This document shows positions 33,137 to 41,426 of a DNA stretch of 64,000 bases, piece after piece (the first letter of the stretch is position 1; every line of letters starts with the position of its first letter). The notes beneath the pieces are model-generated. The model searched no databases. It saw nothing but the letters and a program-made list of their open reading frames with translations, and was not told where the DNA came from. The DNA comes from Streptomyces achromogenes (lineage in GTDB: Bacteria > Actinomycetota > Actinomycetes > Streptomycetales > Streptomycetaceae). The stretch spans positions 5,518,001 through 5,582,000 of the forward strand of contig NZ_JAUSYH010000001.1 in assembly GCF_030816715.1 (NCBI RefSeq), in the 5' to 3' direction. The translations under genes were made by a program, and so were the position numbers.

Positions 33137-33718
33137 ATGGGCATGCGGTTCACGACGAAGGCCCGCAGGGGGATGGTCGCGGTGACCGTGGCGGCCGGTC
33201 TCGCTCTCGCCGCAGCCGGTTGCGGCGGCGGTGGCGACGACGACAAGCGGCCCGAGAGTTCCTCGTCGCCCTCCCGCGCCGGCGACTCCAAACCGAGTGC
33301 CCAGGAAGGGCAGGCGGAGACGCCGCTGGCCGAGGTGAAGGGGTCGAACGGGCTGATCCTCGACATCACCTCCGCCGAGCGCGATTCCGGCGGGTTCGTC
33401 ACGCTGAACGGTTCGTTGAAGAACGACGGCGCGAAGAGCGTCGTGGTCCCGTCCGCGCTGAGCGGCAACGAGACCGAGATCATTCGCAACGGCCGGTCGC
33501 TCGGCGGAGCCACCCTCGTCGATCCCAAGGGCAAGAAACGGTATTACGTCCTGCGGGACACGGACGGGCGGCCCTTGACGACCTCCGGATTCTCGACGCT
33601 CAGGGCCGGGGACAGCATCTCCGTCTTCATGCAGTTCCCCGCGCCCCCTGCGGGAACCGCCGACGTCATGTTCCAGCTGCCGACGTTCGCCTCGGCCTCC
33701 ATCACCATCTCCGGGTGA
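33137..33718 (+). CDS. putative lipoprotein in the tad locus
   Basis: 193 residues; ATG 33137 has GAAGGAAG 7 bases upstream. A twin-basic N-terminus and hydrophobic segment lead to a lipobox LAAAGC, after which the mature protein begins CGGGGDDD. A Ser/Asp-rich linker of about 35 residues leads to a beta-sandwich-like domain (LILDITSAERDSGGFVTLNG, VVVPSALSGNE, FMQFPAPPAGTADVMFQLP). The domain resembles small extracytoplasmic Ig-like folds. Function unknown. It follows the TadG-like gene by 34 bases and precedes the OmpA-domain gene by 8, so it is probably co-transcribed with both. Confidence 0.7.
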   Translation: MGMRFTTKARRGMVAVTVAAGLALAAAGCGGGGDDDKRPESSSSPSRAGDSKPSAQEGQAETPLAEVKGSNGLILDITSAERDSGGFVTLNGSLKNDGAKSVVVPSALSGNETEIIRNGRSLGGATLVDPKGKKRYYVLRDTDGRPLTTSGFSTLRAGDSISVFMQFPAPPAGTADVMFQLPTFASASITISG

Positions 33719-33726
33719 GGCCCCCC

Positions 33727-34353
33727 ATGCCCCGCACCCGCCCCCTCCCGTCCCGTCTCACCCTCGCCGTCCTCGCGGTGGCCGCTGTGCTCGTCGCCCC
33801 CGCCCCGGCCCGGGCCGACACCCCGAGCGTCCCGCCGGGCACCGAACCCACCGCGTCCGCCCCGGTGGACGTCGATGCCAACGACCCCGATCTCAAGCTC
33901 CCCGAGGGCGGCACGCTCGCCGAGCCCAAGGTGCTCGACATCAAGCAGGTCGTCGAGGACGAGACGGGCGACGAACGCCGGGAGGACACCAACGCCGACG
34001 TGACGTTCGCGCTCCAGGCGGAAGTCCTCTTCGGCAAGGACAGCGCGAAGCTCGGCACGGAGGCGAAGGCACGCATCACCACGATCGCCGCCGAGATCAA
34101 GAAGCAGAACACCACCCTGGTCCGGGTCTTCGGGTTCACCGACAACCTGGGCTCCTCCGCGCACGGCGACGTCCTGTCCAAGCAGCGGGCGGACGCCGTC
34201 CAGGCGGAACTCGCGGGCGAGTTGAACGACCCGAAGATCACTTTCGAGGTGCGCGGCTACGGCGAGCAGTACCCGATCTCCGACAACTCGACCGAGGCCG
34301 GCCGCAAGAAGAACCGCCGCGTGGAGGTCACGTTCCCCCGCACGACGAGCTGA
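33727..34353 (+). CDS. secreted OmpA-domain protein
   Basis: 208 residues. A signal peptide (MPRTRPLPSRLTLAVLAVAA, cleavage near PARA) is followed by about 60 residues of linker. Residues 90-205 are an OmpA-like peptidoglycan-binding domain: FALQAEVLFGKDSAKLG, VRVFGFTDNLGS, LSKQRADAVQAEL, and YGEQYPISDN with EAGRKKNRRVEV at the end. Such domains bind meso- or LL-diaminopimelate in peptidoglycan. In this tad locus it could anchor the pilus machine to the wall. Its C-terminus overlaps an opposite-strand frame by about 25 bases. Confidence 0.85.
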   Translation: MPRTRPLPSRLTLAVLAVAAVLVAPAPARADTPSVPPGTEPTASAPVDVDANDPDLKLPEGGTLAEPKVLDIKQVVEDETGDERREDTNADVTFALQAEVLFGKDSAKLGTEAKARITTIAAEIKKQNTTLVRVFGFTDNLGSSAHGDVLSKQRADAVQAELAGELNDPKITFEVRGYGEQYPISDNSTEAGRKKNRRVEVTFPRTTS

Positions 34354-34507
34354 GCGGCAGCCCGGCCGCCATGGCCTCGGCCTCTCGGAAGGCTTCCGTT
34401 GCCCACTCCTCGCCCTCGGGCGAGGGCGGACCGATCTCCTTCTCCTTCGCCCGGAGCCGTTCCTCCAGCAGGTCACGCTGGATCTGCCGCTCGACGGCGG
34501 CGCTCAC
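34328..34507 (-). CDS. small charged helical protein downstream of the GntR gene
   Basis: 59 residues from GTG 34507 to TGA at 34328-34330. The sequence is strongly helical and Arg/Glu-rich (VERQIQRDLLEERLRAKEKE, GEEWATEAFREAEAMAAG), which looks like a real protein, not a shadow. No ribosome site is obvious. Its stop lies within the end of the OmpA gene on the other strand. It follows the minus-strand GntR gene by about 100 bases, so both may be on one transcript. The composition recalls small antitoxin-like proteins, but no toxin gene is evident. Confidence 0.45.
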   Translation of the reverse strand: MSAAVERQIQRDLLEERLRAKEKEIGPPSPEGEEWATEAFREAEAMAAGLPLSSSCGGT

Positions 34508-34609
34508 ATAGCCGTGCTGCTGCTCGGCATCACCCGTGCGGCGAGGGTAGCGAAGGGGGCAGCAATTGCCAGGGCGTGATCTCAGTGCCAGCCGTCAGGC
34601 CGGCCTTCC

Positions 34610-34900
34610 TCACTCTTGCGGCGGCTCGCTGTTCCCGGACTCGGGCAGTGGGTCGGCGACGAACGTGCCGCGGCCGTGAACCGTCTCGATGAGTCCCCGG
34701 TCGCGCAGAACCTGAGCTGCCCGCCGGACGGTGAGGTAGGCGACGCCGTATTCCTGTGCGAGGTCGCGTTCGGCTGACAGCCGGACGCCGGGCCGGAGCT
34801 CTCCGCTGCGGATCCTCGCCTCGACATGGTTGGCCACGGCGACATAGATGAGCTGGGACCCCTGCGGGTTGAACTCGGGCACCTCACTGCGGTCACTCAC
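34610..34900 (-). CDS. short GntR-family regulator without effector domain
   Basis: 96 residues. The winged helix-turn-helix reads LIYVAVANHVEARIRSGELR, LSAERDLAQEYGVAYLTVRR and AAQVLRDRGLIETVHGRGTF, the complete GntR DNA-binding domain; there is no ligand domain, only a short acidic tail. Such stripped GntR proteins in streptomycetes usually regulate an adjacent small operon. The region between this gene and the divergent pair at 35052 carries an 18-base palindrome, the obvious target. Confidence 0.85.
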   Translation of the reverse strand: MSDRSEVPEFNPQGSQLIYVAVANHVEARIRSGELRPGVRLSAERDLAQEYGVAYLTVRRAAQVLRDRGLIETVHGRGTFVADPLPESGNSEPPQE

Positions 34901-34941
34901 AACGGCAACGTAAGCCGGGGCCGAGCTACGCGAATCTTTAG

Positions 34942-34967
34942 AGAGCTATACATAGCTCTACATGGCT
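34942..34967. promoter_or_regulatory. palindromic operator array for the short GntR regulator
   Basis: AGAGCTATACATAGCTCT (34942-34959) is an 8+2+8 perfect inverted repeat. A second, overlapping copy of the same core, AGCTCTACATGGCT, spans 34954-34967. The array is in the AT-rich divergent promoter between the GntR gene and the small pair at 35052-35629. The symmetry is direct; the link to this GntR protein is inference. Confidence 0.65.
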
Positions 34968-35051
34968 TAGTAAGGTCAGGTGCAGTAGAGACCCCGGCGA
35001 CCGCGCGAACGGTCCCGGGGCTGGCCACCAGCCTCAAAGGAGCTGATGACA

Positions 35052-35414
35052 GTGAGCATTATCCACGCGCTGTTGCGCTGGATCCTGGGCGTGTGCGCGC
35101 CCGGTACCGGCCGGCGTCGAGCAGGCGCGCGCCCGACCGCTACCGCAGCCGCTTCTGCCCGCATCCCGGCGAATCCCTGCTGCCCGGGAGCCGCTCGGCT
35201 CCCCGCACCCAGGTCCCCGTACGGGCTGGCCGAACCCCTCGACGGCGCTGCCACGGTCCCCGTCCGCCCGTACCTGCTCGCGGCGGAGGGGGCTCATGCG
35301 GACCGGGAGCGTGAGCGGGCGCGTCAGTCGCGGCGACGTGTGGCCCTGGTCATGGCGGCGGACTTCGGCATCGACCTGGACCGGCATGTCGTGGGCGCGG
35401 AGAGGGCGGCGTGA
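35052..35414 (+). CDS. small basic protein, first of a pair controlled with the GntR gene
   Basis: 120 residues from GTG 35052, which lies 9 bases after AAAGGAG (the ATG at 35046 is only 3 bases from it). The N-terminus (SIIHALLRWILGVCAPGTGRR) is followed by an Ala/Pro-rich middle, the segment PRSPYGLAEPLDGAATVPVR, and a C-terminal helix RRRVALVMAADFGIDLDRHV. No domain of known function is recognised. Its TGA overlaps the ATG of the next gene, so the two are made together. Similar pairs are frequent in Streptomyces genomes near short GntR regulators, from general knowledge. Confidence 0.6.
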   Translation: MSIIHALLRWILGVCAPGTGRRRAGARPTATAAASARIPANPCCPGAARLPAPRSPYGLAEPLDGAATVPVRPYLLAAEGAHADRERERARQSRRRVALVMAADFGIDLDRHVVGAERAA

Positions 35415-35629
35415 TGGGCGCGGGGGCCAGGGAGCCCCGCCCGCCGGTACGGATGTGCGTGCGCTGCGAGGTGACTACTGAGACGCCGGTCGTGGTGGGA
35501 GTCGTCCACCAGAACTCGGGGCCCGGTTTCGTGGTGTACGCCTGCCGGACGTGCGCCGCGCACTACCCGCCGGAGCCGGACGTCCTCTCCGTCCCCTCGC
35601 CCACCCGCCGAGCGGGAACGCCGGAGTAG
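35414..35629 (+). CDS. small zinc-ribbon-like protein
   Basis: 71 residues from ATG 35414; the frame also allows GTG 35411. Two CxxC motifs, CVRC near residue 15 and CRTC near residue 46, separated by a beta-rich stretch (VVVGVVHQNSGPGFVVYA), make a four-Cys zinc site likely. The tail is Pro/Ser-rich. It is coupled to the preceding small basic protein. Binding of nucleic acid or protein is plausible but not shown. Confidence 0.6.
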   Translation: MGAGAREPRPPVRMCVRCEVTTETPVVVGVVHQNSGPGFVVYACRTCAAHYPPEPDVLSVPSPTRRAGTPE

Positions 35630-35757
35630 CAGGGTGGCCCGCCCGAGCGAGTCGGCGGGCCGCCCCGCCAACGAGGACGTGCAGGCAGGTGCCGCCGCCC
35701 GACGGACGTGCGCTGCCTGCCGAGATCTCGGGTAGGCACCCGCTCGGCGAAGCACTG

Positions 35758-36405
35758 TCACTCCTCGCTGAGCGCCAGGTCGTCGGGAATCTGCGGGGCA
35801 TTGGTGCACTTCAATTCGTTGCGCAGCGAGCGGGCGAGGGTGACCACCAATCGCTCGTGAAGGTCGGCCGACACCTTGAGCGCTCTCGTTCGGACTCTCA
35901 CCTCGAGAGGTATCCGTGCCTCTTGCGCGCCATCAGTACCGCTGATCTTGCAAGGGAATATAGCGTCGGTGTCCCGGCCGCTCGCCGAATGATGATGGTC
36001 GGCGTAGACGTCTCCGCCAGCGGGACGCCAAGGTGATGAGGCCGATCGGACGGCCTTGAGGTTGTCTTTGGCCCATTCCACGGTCGAGGAGAGGCCGCTG
36101 TCGCCTGAAAGGGCGCACGGCTGGTACTCCTTGAGTGAGTAGTACTTTCGGTTCGGGCTCCAATTCACGACTTCCTCGACCAGCTCGTTCCGCAGGCCAT
36201 CGACGGACAGGGGTTCATTCGTGAAACGAAGCCCGTCCGAGCCGTCCCCGTCGCGCACCAATTTCATGTTCTTTGACCCGTACAACGTGTCGCAAGCCTG
36301 CCACTGAACAGGGTAGCTTTCTCGGAGGGAAGGTTTGTCAGAGCATCCCGTCAGAAGGGCCAGCGTTGTCAGCGCTCCGCACCGGATGGTCCAACCGGAT
36401 CTCAT
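35758..36405 (-). CDS. lipoprotein downstream of the WXG-like large protein
   Basis: 215 residues from ATG 36405, since GAGG lies 8 bases upstream, better placed than for the ATG at 36411. A signal segment with lipobox LALLTGC gives a mature N-terminus CSDKPSL. The mature protein has Cys pairs and a mixed alpha/beta composition (NELVEEVVNWSPNRKYYSL, EVRVRTRALKVSADLHERLV). No known domain is recognised. It starts directly after the large gene at 36415. Its DNA is lower in GC than the N-terminal half of the large gene. In that place it could be an immunity lipoprotein or a surface partner. Confidence 0.6.
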   Translation of the reverse strand: MRSGWTIRCGALTTLALLTGCSDKPSLRESYPVQWQACDTLYGSKNMKLVRDGDGSDGLRFTNEPLSVDGLRNELVEEVVNWSPNRKYYSLKEYQPCALSGDSGLSSTVEWAKDNLKAVRSASSPWRPAGGDVYADHHHSASGRDTDAIFPCKISGTDGAQEARIPLEVRVRTRALKVSADLHERLVVTLARSLRNELKCTNAPQIPDDLALSEE

Positions 36406-36414
36406 ATGCATTCC

Positions 36415-38709
36415 TCAGCCGACCTTCTCCAGATCTCCCACGAGCGCTCTCCCGTCGGAGTAGGAACCCGCAATCGATGGTTGAAGCTCCCGCATTTCAT
36501 CCTGGGTCATATTGGTGGCGTGCCCGTAGTTTTGCACGGGTACCCACGCACCCCGCTCGCCGATTTCTCGTACGGTCTGCGTCCCTTGCAGGGCCTCAGG
36601 GTCGTTGTTCCACTCGTTGTCCTTCAAGTACTGCAGGGTGTGAGTCCCGTATGCCGTGTTGGCCGTTTCGCCGACGGTCTCCATGACCAAGGGGACCGCA
36701 GTGGCTGCCACCAAGCCAGCAGCTGGACCGAGGACAACGGCCGATCCCACGCCCACCACTGCGGCCACTGAACCGCTGACGGCCGTCTTGCGCCATTCAC
36801 CCTGCTTTTCGAGATCCAGATTGTGTTGATCCTCGATATCTTTGAAGCCCGACCTGATCTCGAGCTCTCGCGAAGCGTCGAGGATTCCGTGGATTTTTGA
36901 GGCGTTGTGCGCAAAAGCAAGGCCGGAGCTCTTGTCGTCTTCGTGAACAGCGAGACCGCTGGCTTCGTACACCTGCTGAGCGGCGGACAGCGATTGGTAG
37001 CCGTCCTCGTCGCGTGCGACAAGCATCATGAAATTTCTACTATCTACTTCGCCGAAATCCTCGCGTTTACTTCCGTCGCTGCTGTTTCCAAAGATCTCGT
37101 CGCGTCCCAGGGAGTCGCCGGAGCTGCCGAAGTTGTATGTCGAGTAATTGAGGTCGTCGATGTACGCCGCGCCCATGCGGGCCAGGCTGTCTGTCATGAC
37201 CTCGTGCGGCGGCCCGTCCGTGGAGGCGACGTTGTAGCGGTTGATGACCTTCTCCATGATGTCGGCCGTCTGCTCGTCCCGGTGCAGCACCGGCGGGTCC
37301 GCGTCCCACGCGGACCCCGTGGTCGCTGCTTCCAGGGCGTGGCCGAGGGCGTCCGGGCCCATTTCGCGGGCGTGTGCCGCCTCGTCGCTGGAGGGGTGGG
37401 CGAGGCTGTCCGGGGCCCACGTGAAGTCCTTGTCGTTCAGAGCCTCGAAGTAGTCCTTGTAGGTGACGGTGCCGTTCGTGTCGACCGTGCCGTCCTCCCG
37501 GTAGACGGTCGGCGGGTCGGTGAAGAACTTCTTCGCCGCCTCCGGGCTGTGTCCCAGGCCCTCCAGGACGCTCGTCAGCGGGTCGTAGCCGTTGCCGTTC
37601 TTGCCGGACGGGTTGAAGCCCCAGTCGAGGTCGGATCCGCCGACCGTGGGTTTGTTCTCCACGAACCGGTAGGGATCCTTCTTGTGCAGTTGCACCACGT
37701 GCTCGGCGATGGGGTTGATGAACCTCGCGTCGTAATTGCCGTAGCGCAGAATGCCGCCGAGGAGCTGGTAGCCGTATGGCGCGCTGCCCGCGCCTGGGTA
37801 CAGCTCGACCCGCTGAGTGCCCAGCTTGCGGAATTCCGAGGACCAGCTCGCCGGCAGGTGCGACCTGTTGTCGGGATCGGTCGCCGAGGCCAGGGCCAGC
37901 CCCATGTTCCGCTGGAGCTGCCGGGTGAGGGCGAGCCGCTCCTTGTCGTCTCCCATGGTGCCGTCCAGCGACATGCGTCCGTAGAACTCCAGCGTCTCCT
38001 TCGGGCCGCCGAGCGAGGTGTAGAAGTCCGTGGAGAAATCGGCGTCCTTGGCGTTGAACCGCATGATGGAGTTCAGTTCCATGTACTGCTTGTCGGTCAT
38101 TTTCGGTCCGAGCTTGGCCAGTTCGACCGCGCGCTCGGCCTGGGCGTCGTCCAGGGACCCGTACGACGCGTGACCGGCGTTGTGCTTGTCGCCGCCGTGG
38201 CTCTTGGCCAGCGCGCGGGCCAAGGAGGCGTCGATCTCGGAGGCGTGCGCGACCAACCGGTTGACCCGGTCCTCCAACTCCTGCTTGGCGTCGAGCTGTT
38301 CCTGCGTGCGTTCGTCGGTGTCACCCCGGACGTGCGGGAAGAAGCAGCGGACCTTGCCCTCGCCGATGTCCTCGACACGGACTCCGAGGTTCGGTGCGTC
38401 CTGCTGGACCGCGGTCCTGATCTTCTTCTGCAGCGCGACCAGTTCCGTGTGGCCGTCCACGAGCACCGTGTGAATGCTGTCGGCCTCGACGTGCAGGTCG
38501 GAGATCTCCTTGGCCGTCTTGGTGACGAACTCCCGGGTCACCGTGGCGTTGACACCGGCCCACCGGGCCTTGTCCGACTTGGCCTGCATGCCCGTGCGGG
38601 CGTTCTCCGCCGCCGTCTTGAGCATGTCCACGCTCTTTTTCCAGTCGGAGACCGCGGAACCGAGCTTGCCGAGGTCGACCTCGACGAGATCCGTGTAGGT
38701 AAGGGCCAC
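36415..38709 (-). CDS. large WXG/LXG-like protein with a compositionally distinct C-terminus
   Basis: 764 residues from GTG 38709, which has GGGGGAG upstream. Residues 1-110 are a helical pair with a WAG motif (MLKTAAENARTGMQAKSDKA, ARWAGVNATVTREFV) as in ESX/LXG substrates. Residues 140-200 are coiled-coil-like. The large middle (LNSIMRFNAKDADFSTDFY, FNPSGKNGNGYDPLTSVLEG, EVMTDSLARMGAAYIDDLNY) resembles the domains of unknown function common in streptomycete type VII-linked proteins. A hydrophobic segment AAVVGVGSAVVLGPAAGLVA lies near residue 670. It has no signal peptide. The DNA below about 37140 drops in GC; a 60-base sample at 37021 is 43% G+C, against 78% at 37261. Confidence 0.65.
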   Translation of the reverse strand: MALTYTDLVEVDLGKLGSAVSDWKKSVDMLKTAAENARTGMQAKSDKARWAGVNATVTREFVTKTAKEISDLHVEADSIHTVLVDGHTELVALQKKIRTAVQQDAPNLGVRVEDIGEGKVRCFFPHVRGDTDERTQEQLDAKQELEDRVNRLVAHASEIDASLARALAKSHGGDKHNAGHASYGSLDDAQAERAVELAKLGPKMTDKQYMELNSIMRFNAKDADFSTDFYTSLGGPKETLEFYGRMSLDGTMGDDKERLALTRQLQRNMGLALASATDPDNRSHLPASWSSEFRKLGTQRVELYPGAGSAPYGYQLLGGILRYGNYDARFINPIAEHVVQLHKKDPYRFVENKPTVGGSDLDWGFNPSGKNGNGYDPLTSVLEGLGHSPEAAKKFFTDPPTVYREDGTVDTNGTVTYKDYFEALNDKDFTWAPDSLAHPSSDEAAHAREMGPDALGHALEAATTGSAWDADPPVLHRDEQTADIMEKVINRYNVASTDGPPHEVMTDSLARMGAAYIDDLNYSTYNFGSSGDSLGRDEIFGNSSDGSKREDFGEVDSRNFMMLVARDEDGYQSLSAAQQVYEASGLAVHEDDKSSGLAFAHNASKIHGILDASRELEIRSGFKDIEDQHNLDLEKQGEWRKTAVSGSVAAVVGVGSAVVLGPAAGLVAATAVPLVMETVGETANTAYGTHTLQYLKDNEWNNDPEALQGTQTVREIGERGAWVPVQNYGHATNMTQDEMRELQPSIAGSYSDGRALVGDLEKVG

Positions 38710-38719
38710 TGCGCTCCCC

Positions 38720-39193
38720 CTACCGGAAGTACTTGCTGATCTCGGACACGGGCAGCGCGGAGCCATTGTCGGCGAGCAGCACGGCCCCGATCTTGGCGTC
38801 GTCCTCGGCGTGCAGCTTCTTGCTGAAGTCGAGGTGGTCGGATATGTGTGCGCAGGCCTGGAGCACCGTCTTGAGCTGCGACGTCCAGACGTCCACGGTC
38901 GTCTTCAGCGCTCCGCCCGATGTGAAGCCGTGGGACTGCAACGACGCGGCGGCCTGCTGAGTGGTCCCCGCGCCCTCCTTGTCGGCGCCGGCGCCGGCGA
39001 TGTCGGCCCCGACCCGCAGATCCTCGAACAGCGTGTGCGCGTCATGACCGACGGCACCGAGATCGTCCTGGTTGACCACCAGTTCCCCGGTGCCGCCGCT
39101 GCCCGGGTCCGGCGGGATGTGGTTCAACTGCATACCTGTCGCGGACCGTTCGGCTGCGGCGGTCTTTAACTGCTCCCACTCGTCCCACGCCAT
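38720..39193 (-). CDS. WXG100-like partner protein
   Basis: 157 residues, starting at ATG 39193. The first 25 residues are charged (MAWDEWEQLKTAAAERS), and two helical stretches follow (QDDLGAVGHDAHTLFEDLRV, VDVWTSQLKTVLQACAHISD), the layout of a WXG100-type helical hairpin with Trp in the turn region. There is no signal peptide. It lies 10 bases before the large WXG/LXG-like gene, so the two are likely secreted or folded as partners. The ESX secretion ATPase and membrane genes are not in this window. Confidence 0.6.
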   Translation of the reverse strand: MAWDEWEQLKTAAAERSATGMQLNHIPPDPGSGGTGELVVNQDDLGAVGHDAHTLFEDLRVGADIAGAGADKEGAGTTQQAAASLQSHGFTSGGALKTTVDVWTSQLKTVLQACAHISDHLDFSKKLHAEDDAKIGAVLLADNGSALPVSEISKYFR

Positions 39194-39276
39194 GTTTCGC
39201 CGTCCCCCTCCCGTTGCCCGGCCGCGGACTTGGCCGGGGCTTTGCCCGAACCAAGGGAGTGTAAAGCAGCGTTCGG

Positions 39277-39885
39277 CTATGCGACCGGCGTTTCCCCGAC
39301 GGCCTGAACACCCTCTTCACCCGCCCGCTGGTAGTGCAGCAGGACGACTCCGTTGCCGAAGGTGTGGGACTCGAGCAGGGTGAGGGGCGTCAGGGCGTCG
39401 GCGTGGGGGAACAGGGGTTTGCCGCGGCCGATGAGGACGGGGTGGACGTACAGGCGGATCTCGTCGACGAGGCCGTGCTCCAGGAAGGACGCGGCGAGGC
39501 CGGCCCCGCCGAGCCCCAGGTCCCCGCCCGGCTGCCGGGTGAGGGCGCGGACCTCGTCGGGCACGACCTCCCGGACGATCACCGTGTTCCGGTCGGCGTT
39601 CCGCAGGGTCCGGGAGTACACGTACTTCGGGATCTCCCGCCAGATGCCGGCGAACTCGGCCATGGCCCCGTCCGGATCGACGTCGGGGCCGGAGTCGAAC
39701 GTGGGCCAGAAGCCGGCCATGAGCTCGTGGGTGACCCGTCCGGAAAGCAGGCCGCCCAGTCCGCGGACGACGTCGTTCATGTGCCGGTGCAGTTCCTCGT
39801 CGACGCGGTGCCAGGAGATGTCGTGGCCAGGGCCTTCGATGTACCCGTCGAGGGACACCGACATCATCAGGACGATCTTGCGCAT
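39277..39885 (-). CDS. RibD C-terminal / dihydrofolate-reductase-like protein
   Basis: 202 residues from ATG 39885, with GAGG six bases upstream. The fold is that of the RibD C-terminal reductases: MRKIVLMMSVSLDGYIEG at the start, LLSGRVTHELMAGFWP, YVYSRTLRN, GGAGLAASFLEHGLVDEIRL and VHPVLIGRGKPLF. Such single-domain proteins bind NAD(P)H; true substrates are usually unknown. It is cytoplasmic. The gene stands alone between opposite-strand neighbours. Confidence 0.85.
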   Translation of the reverse strand: MRKIVLMMSVSLDGYIEGPGHDISWHRVDEELHRHMNDVVRGLGGLLSGRVTHELMAGFWPTFDSGPDVDPDGAMAEFAGIWREIPKYVYSRTLRNADRNTVIVREVVPDEVRALTRQPGGDLGLGGAGLAASFLEHGLVDEIRLYVHPVLIGRGKPLFPHADALTPLTLLESHTFGNGVVLLHYQRAGEEGVQAVGETPVA

Positions 39886-39962
39886 CACGCACCTCGCTGG
39901 ACCACGGACGGACTCGGCGGACGGTCGGAAGGGTAGGCCCTGGAGGACGCGAAAGGTGGGAC

Positions 39963-40358
39963 ATGAGGCGCTGGCGTGACGGGCGGGGCCGGTTGACGGT
40001 GCACGGGGACGGCGGGGCCGTCACGGTCGTCCCGCTGGAGGTCGCCGCCTCCTACCGGGCGCGCACCCGGGGCCTGCTGGGGCGGGACGCCGTCGACGGC
40101 GCGCTGCTGCTCACCCCGGCCTCCGGCATCCACACGTTCCGTATGCGCATCCCCATCGACGTGGCCTACCTGACCGCAGACCTCACCGTCCTCGCCGTAC
40201 GCACCATGCGTACCGGCCGCCTGGGCCTGCCGCGACCGCGCGCCCGGCACGTGCTGGAGGCGGAGGCGGGGGTTATGGCGGGGTGGGGGGTCGAGGCGGG
40301 CGCGCGGGTCACGGTCGAGGTGGACGAAACCGGGCCGGAGCAGGCCGCTGAGGGATGA
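39963..40358 (+). CDS. DUF192 family protein
   Basis: 131 residues. The DUF192 signature is clear: SYRARTRGLLGRD, LLTPASGIHTFRMRIPIDVAYL and an Arg/Leu-rich strand to HVLEAEAGVMAGWGVEAGARV. No signal peptide is seen, whereas many homologues are exported. Function is unknown; the fold is a small beta barrel. It precedes the methyltransferase on the same strand. Confidence 0.8.
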   Translation: MRRWRDGRGRLTVHGDGGAVTVVPLEVAASYRARTRGLLGRDAVDGALLLTPASGIHTFRMRIPIDVAYLTADLTVLAVRTMRTGRLGLPRPRARHVLEAEAGVMAGWGVEAGARVTVEVDETGPEQAAEG

Positions 40359-40463
40359 GAGGGATGGGAGAGGGGCGGGCTTCCCCTGGTTCGGCATCCG
40401 AGGACCCGGTCCGTGGGGAAAATTCGCACGCGCGCGGTCCCGGCCCTCTGCGACGATCCCCCT

Positions 40464-41261
40464 ATGAAGAAGGACGACGGGTGCGACGAGTCTGCTCTCT
40501 TCGAGGACCTGGTGGCCGAAGGGGCCGCAGTGCCCACCGAGGGGTGGGACTTCTCCTGGTTCGAGGGGCGGGCGACCGAGGCGCGGCCCTCCTGGGGGTA
40601 CGCGATGTCGCTGGCCGGGCGGTTGGCGGGCGCGCACGCCGCGCTCGACGTGCAGACCGGGGGAGGCGAGGTGCTGGACTTCGCTCTCGAGCGGGCAGCG
40701 CCCAAGGCCCCCGTCCTCACCGTCGCGACGGAGGGGTGGCCGGCGAACGCCGCCAAGGCCACCGCGCTGCTGCGGGCGCGCGGCATCGCGGTCGTCGCGT
40801 CCCCGGAGGACGCCCCGCTGCCCTTCGCGGACGCCGCCTTCGACCTCGTCAGCAGCAGGCATCCGGTGCGGCCCTCCTGGCACGAGATCGCCCGTGTGCT
40901 GCGGCCCGGCGGGACCTACTTCGCCCAACACGTGGGCCCCCGCAGTGTCTTCGAGCTCGTCGAGTACTTCCTCGGGCCGCAGCCGGAGGCCGTGAGCAGC
41001 AACCGCCACCCCGACCGTGAGCGCGCCGACGCGGAGGCGGCGGGCCTGGAGATCGTCGACCTGCGGGCGGAACGGCTGCGCGTCGAGTTCCACGACATCG
41101 CCGCCGTCGTGCACTTCCTGCGCAAGGTGGTGTGGATGGTCCCCGGGTTCACGGTGGCGGCCTACCGGCCGCGGCTGCGGGACCTGCACGAGCAGATCCT
41201 GGCCGACGGCCCCTTCGTGGCGCACAGCACCCGCCACCTCGTGGAGGCCCGCCGGCCGTAG
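40464..41261 (+). CDS. SAM-dependent methyltransferase
   Basis: 265 residues from ATG 40464; GTG 40413, with GAGGA upstream, would add 17 residues and cannot be ruled out. The class I core: ALDVQTGGGEVLDF (SAM-binding loop), an acidic strand end, ASPEDAPLPFADAAFDLVSS (motif IV region) and IARVLRPGGTYFAQHV. C-terminal helices HFLRKVVWMVPGFTVAAY could bind the acceptor. The substrate is unknown. It is cytoplasmic. Confidence 0.82.
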   Translation: MKKDDGCDESALFEDLVAEGAAVPTEGWDFSWFEGRATEARPSWGYAMSLAGRLAGAHAALDVQTGGGEVLDFALERAAPKAPVLTVATEGWPANAAKATALLRARGIAVVASPEDAPLPFADAAFDLVSSRHPVRPSWHEIARVLRPGGTYFAQHVGPRSVFELVEYFLGPQPEAVSSNRHPDRERADAEAAGLEIVDLRAERLRVEFHDIAAVVHFLRKVVWMVPGFTVAAYRPRLRDLHEQILADGPFVAHSTRHLVEARRP

Positions 41262-41426
41262 GCCCGCCGACGAGGGCGGGCGGCGCCGCGCGGGGTCGTA
41301 CCGGCCGAGAATCGTCGTTGCGGGGTGTTCGGCCCGGCCATGACCTTCACGGAGTTTCCACATCGTTATCGCGATCGGTTCCTGTCCGCCCTCACCTTCA
41401 CGTAAGTTCTAGCGGAGGCAATTCGC

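Noticed and set aside
34328..34507. Toxin-antitoxin pair
   Set aside because: The helical protein could be an antitoxin, but no toxin-like partner lies beside it, so I list it only as a small protein.
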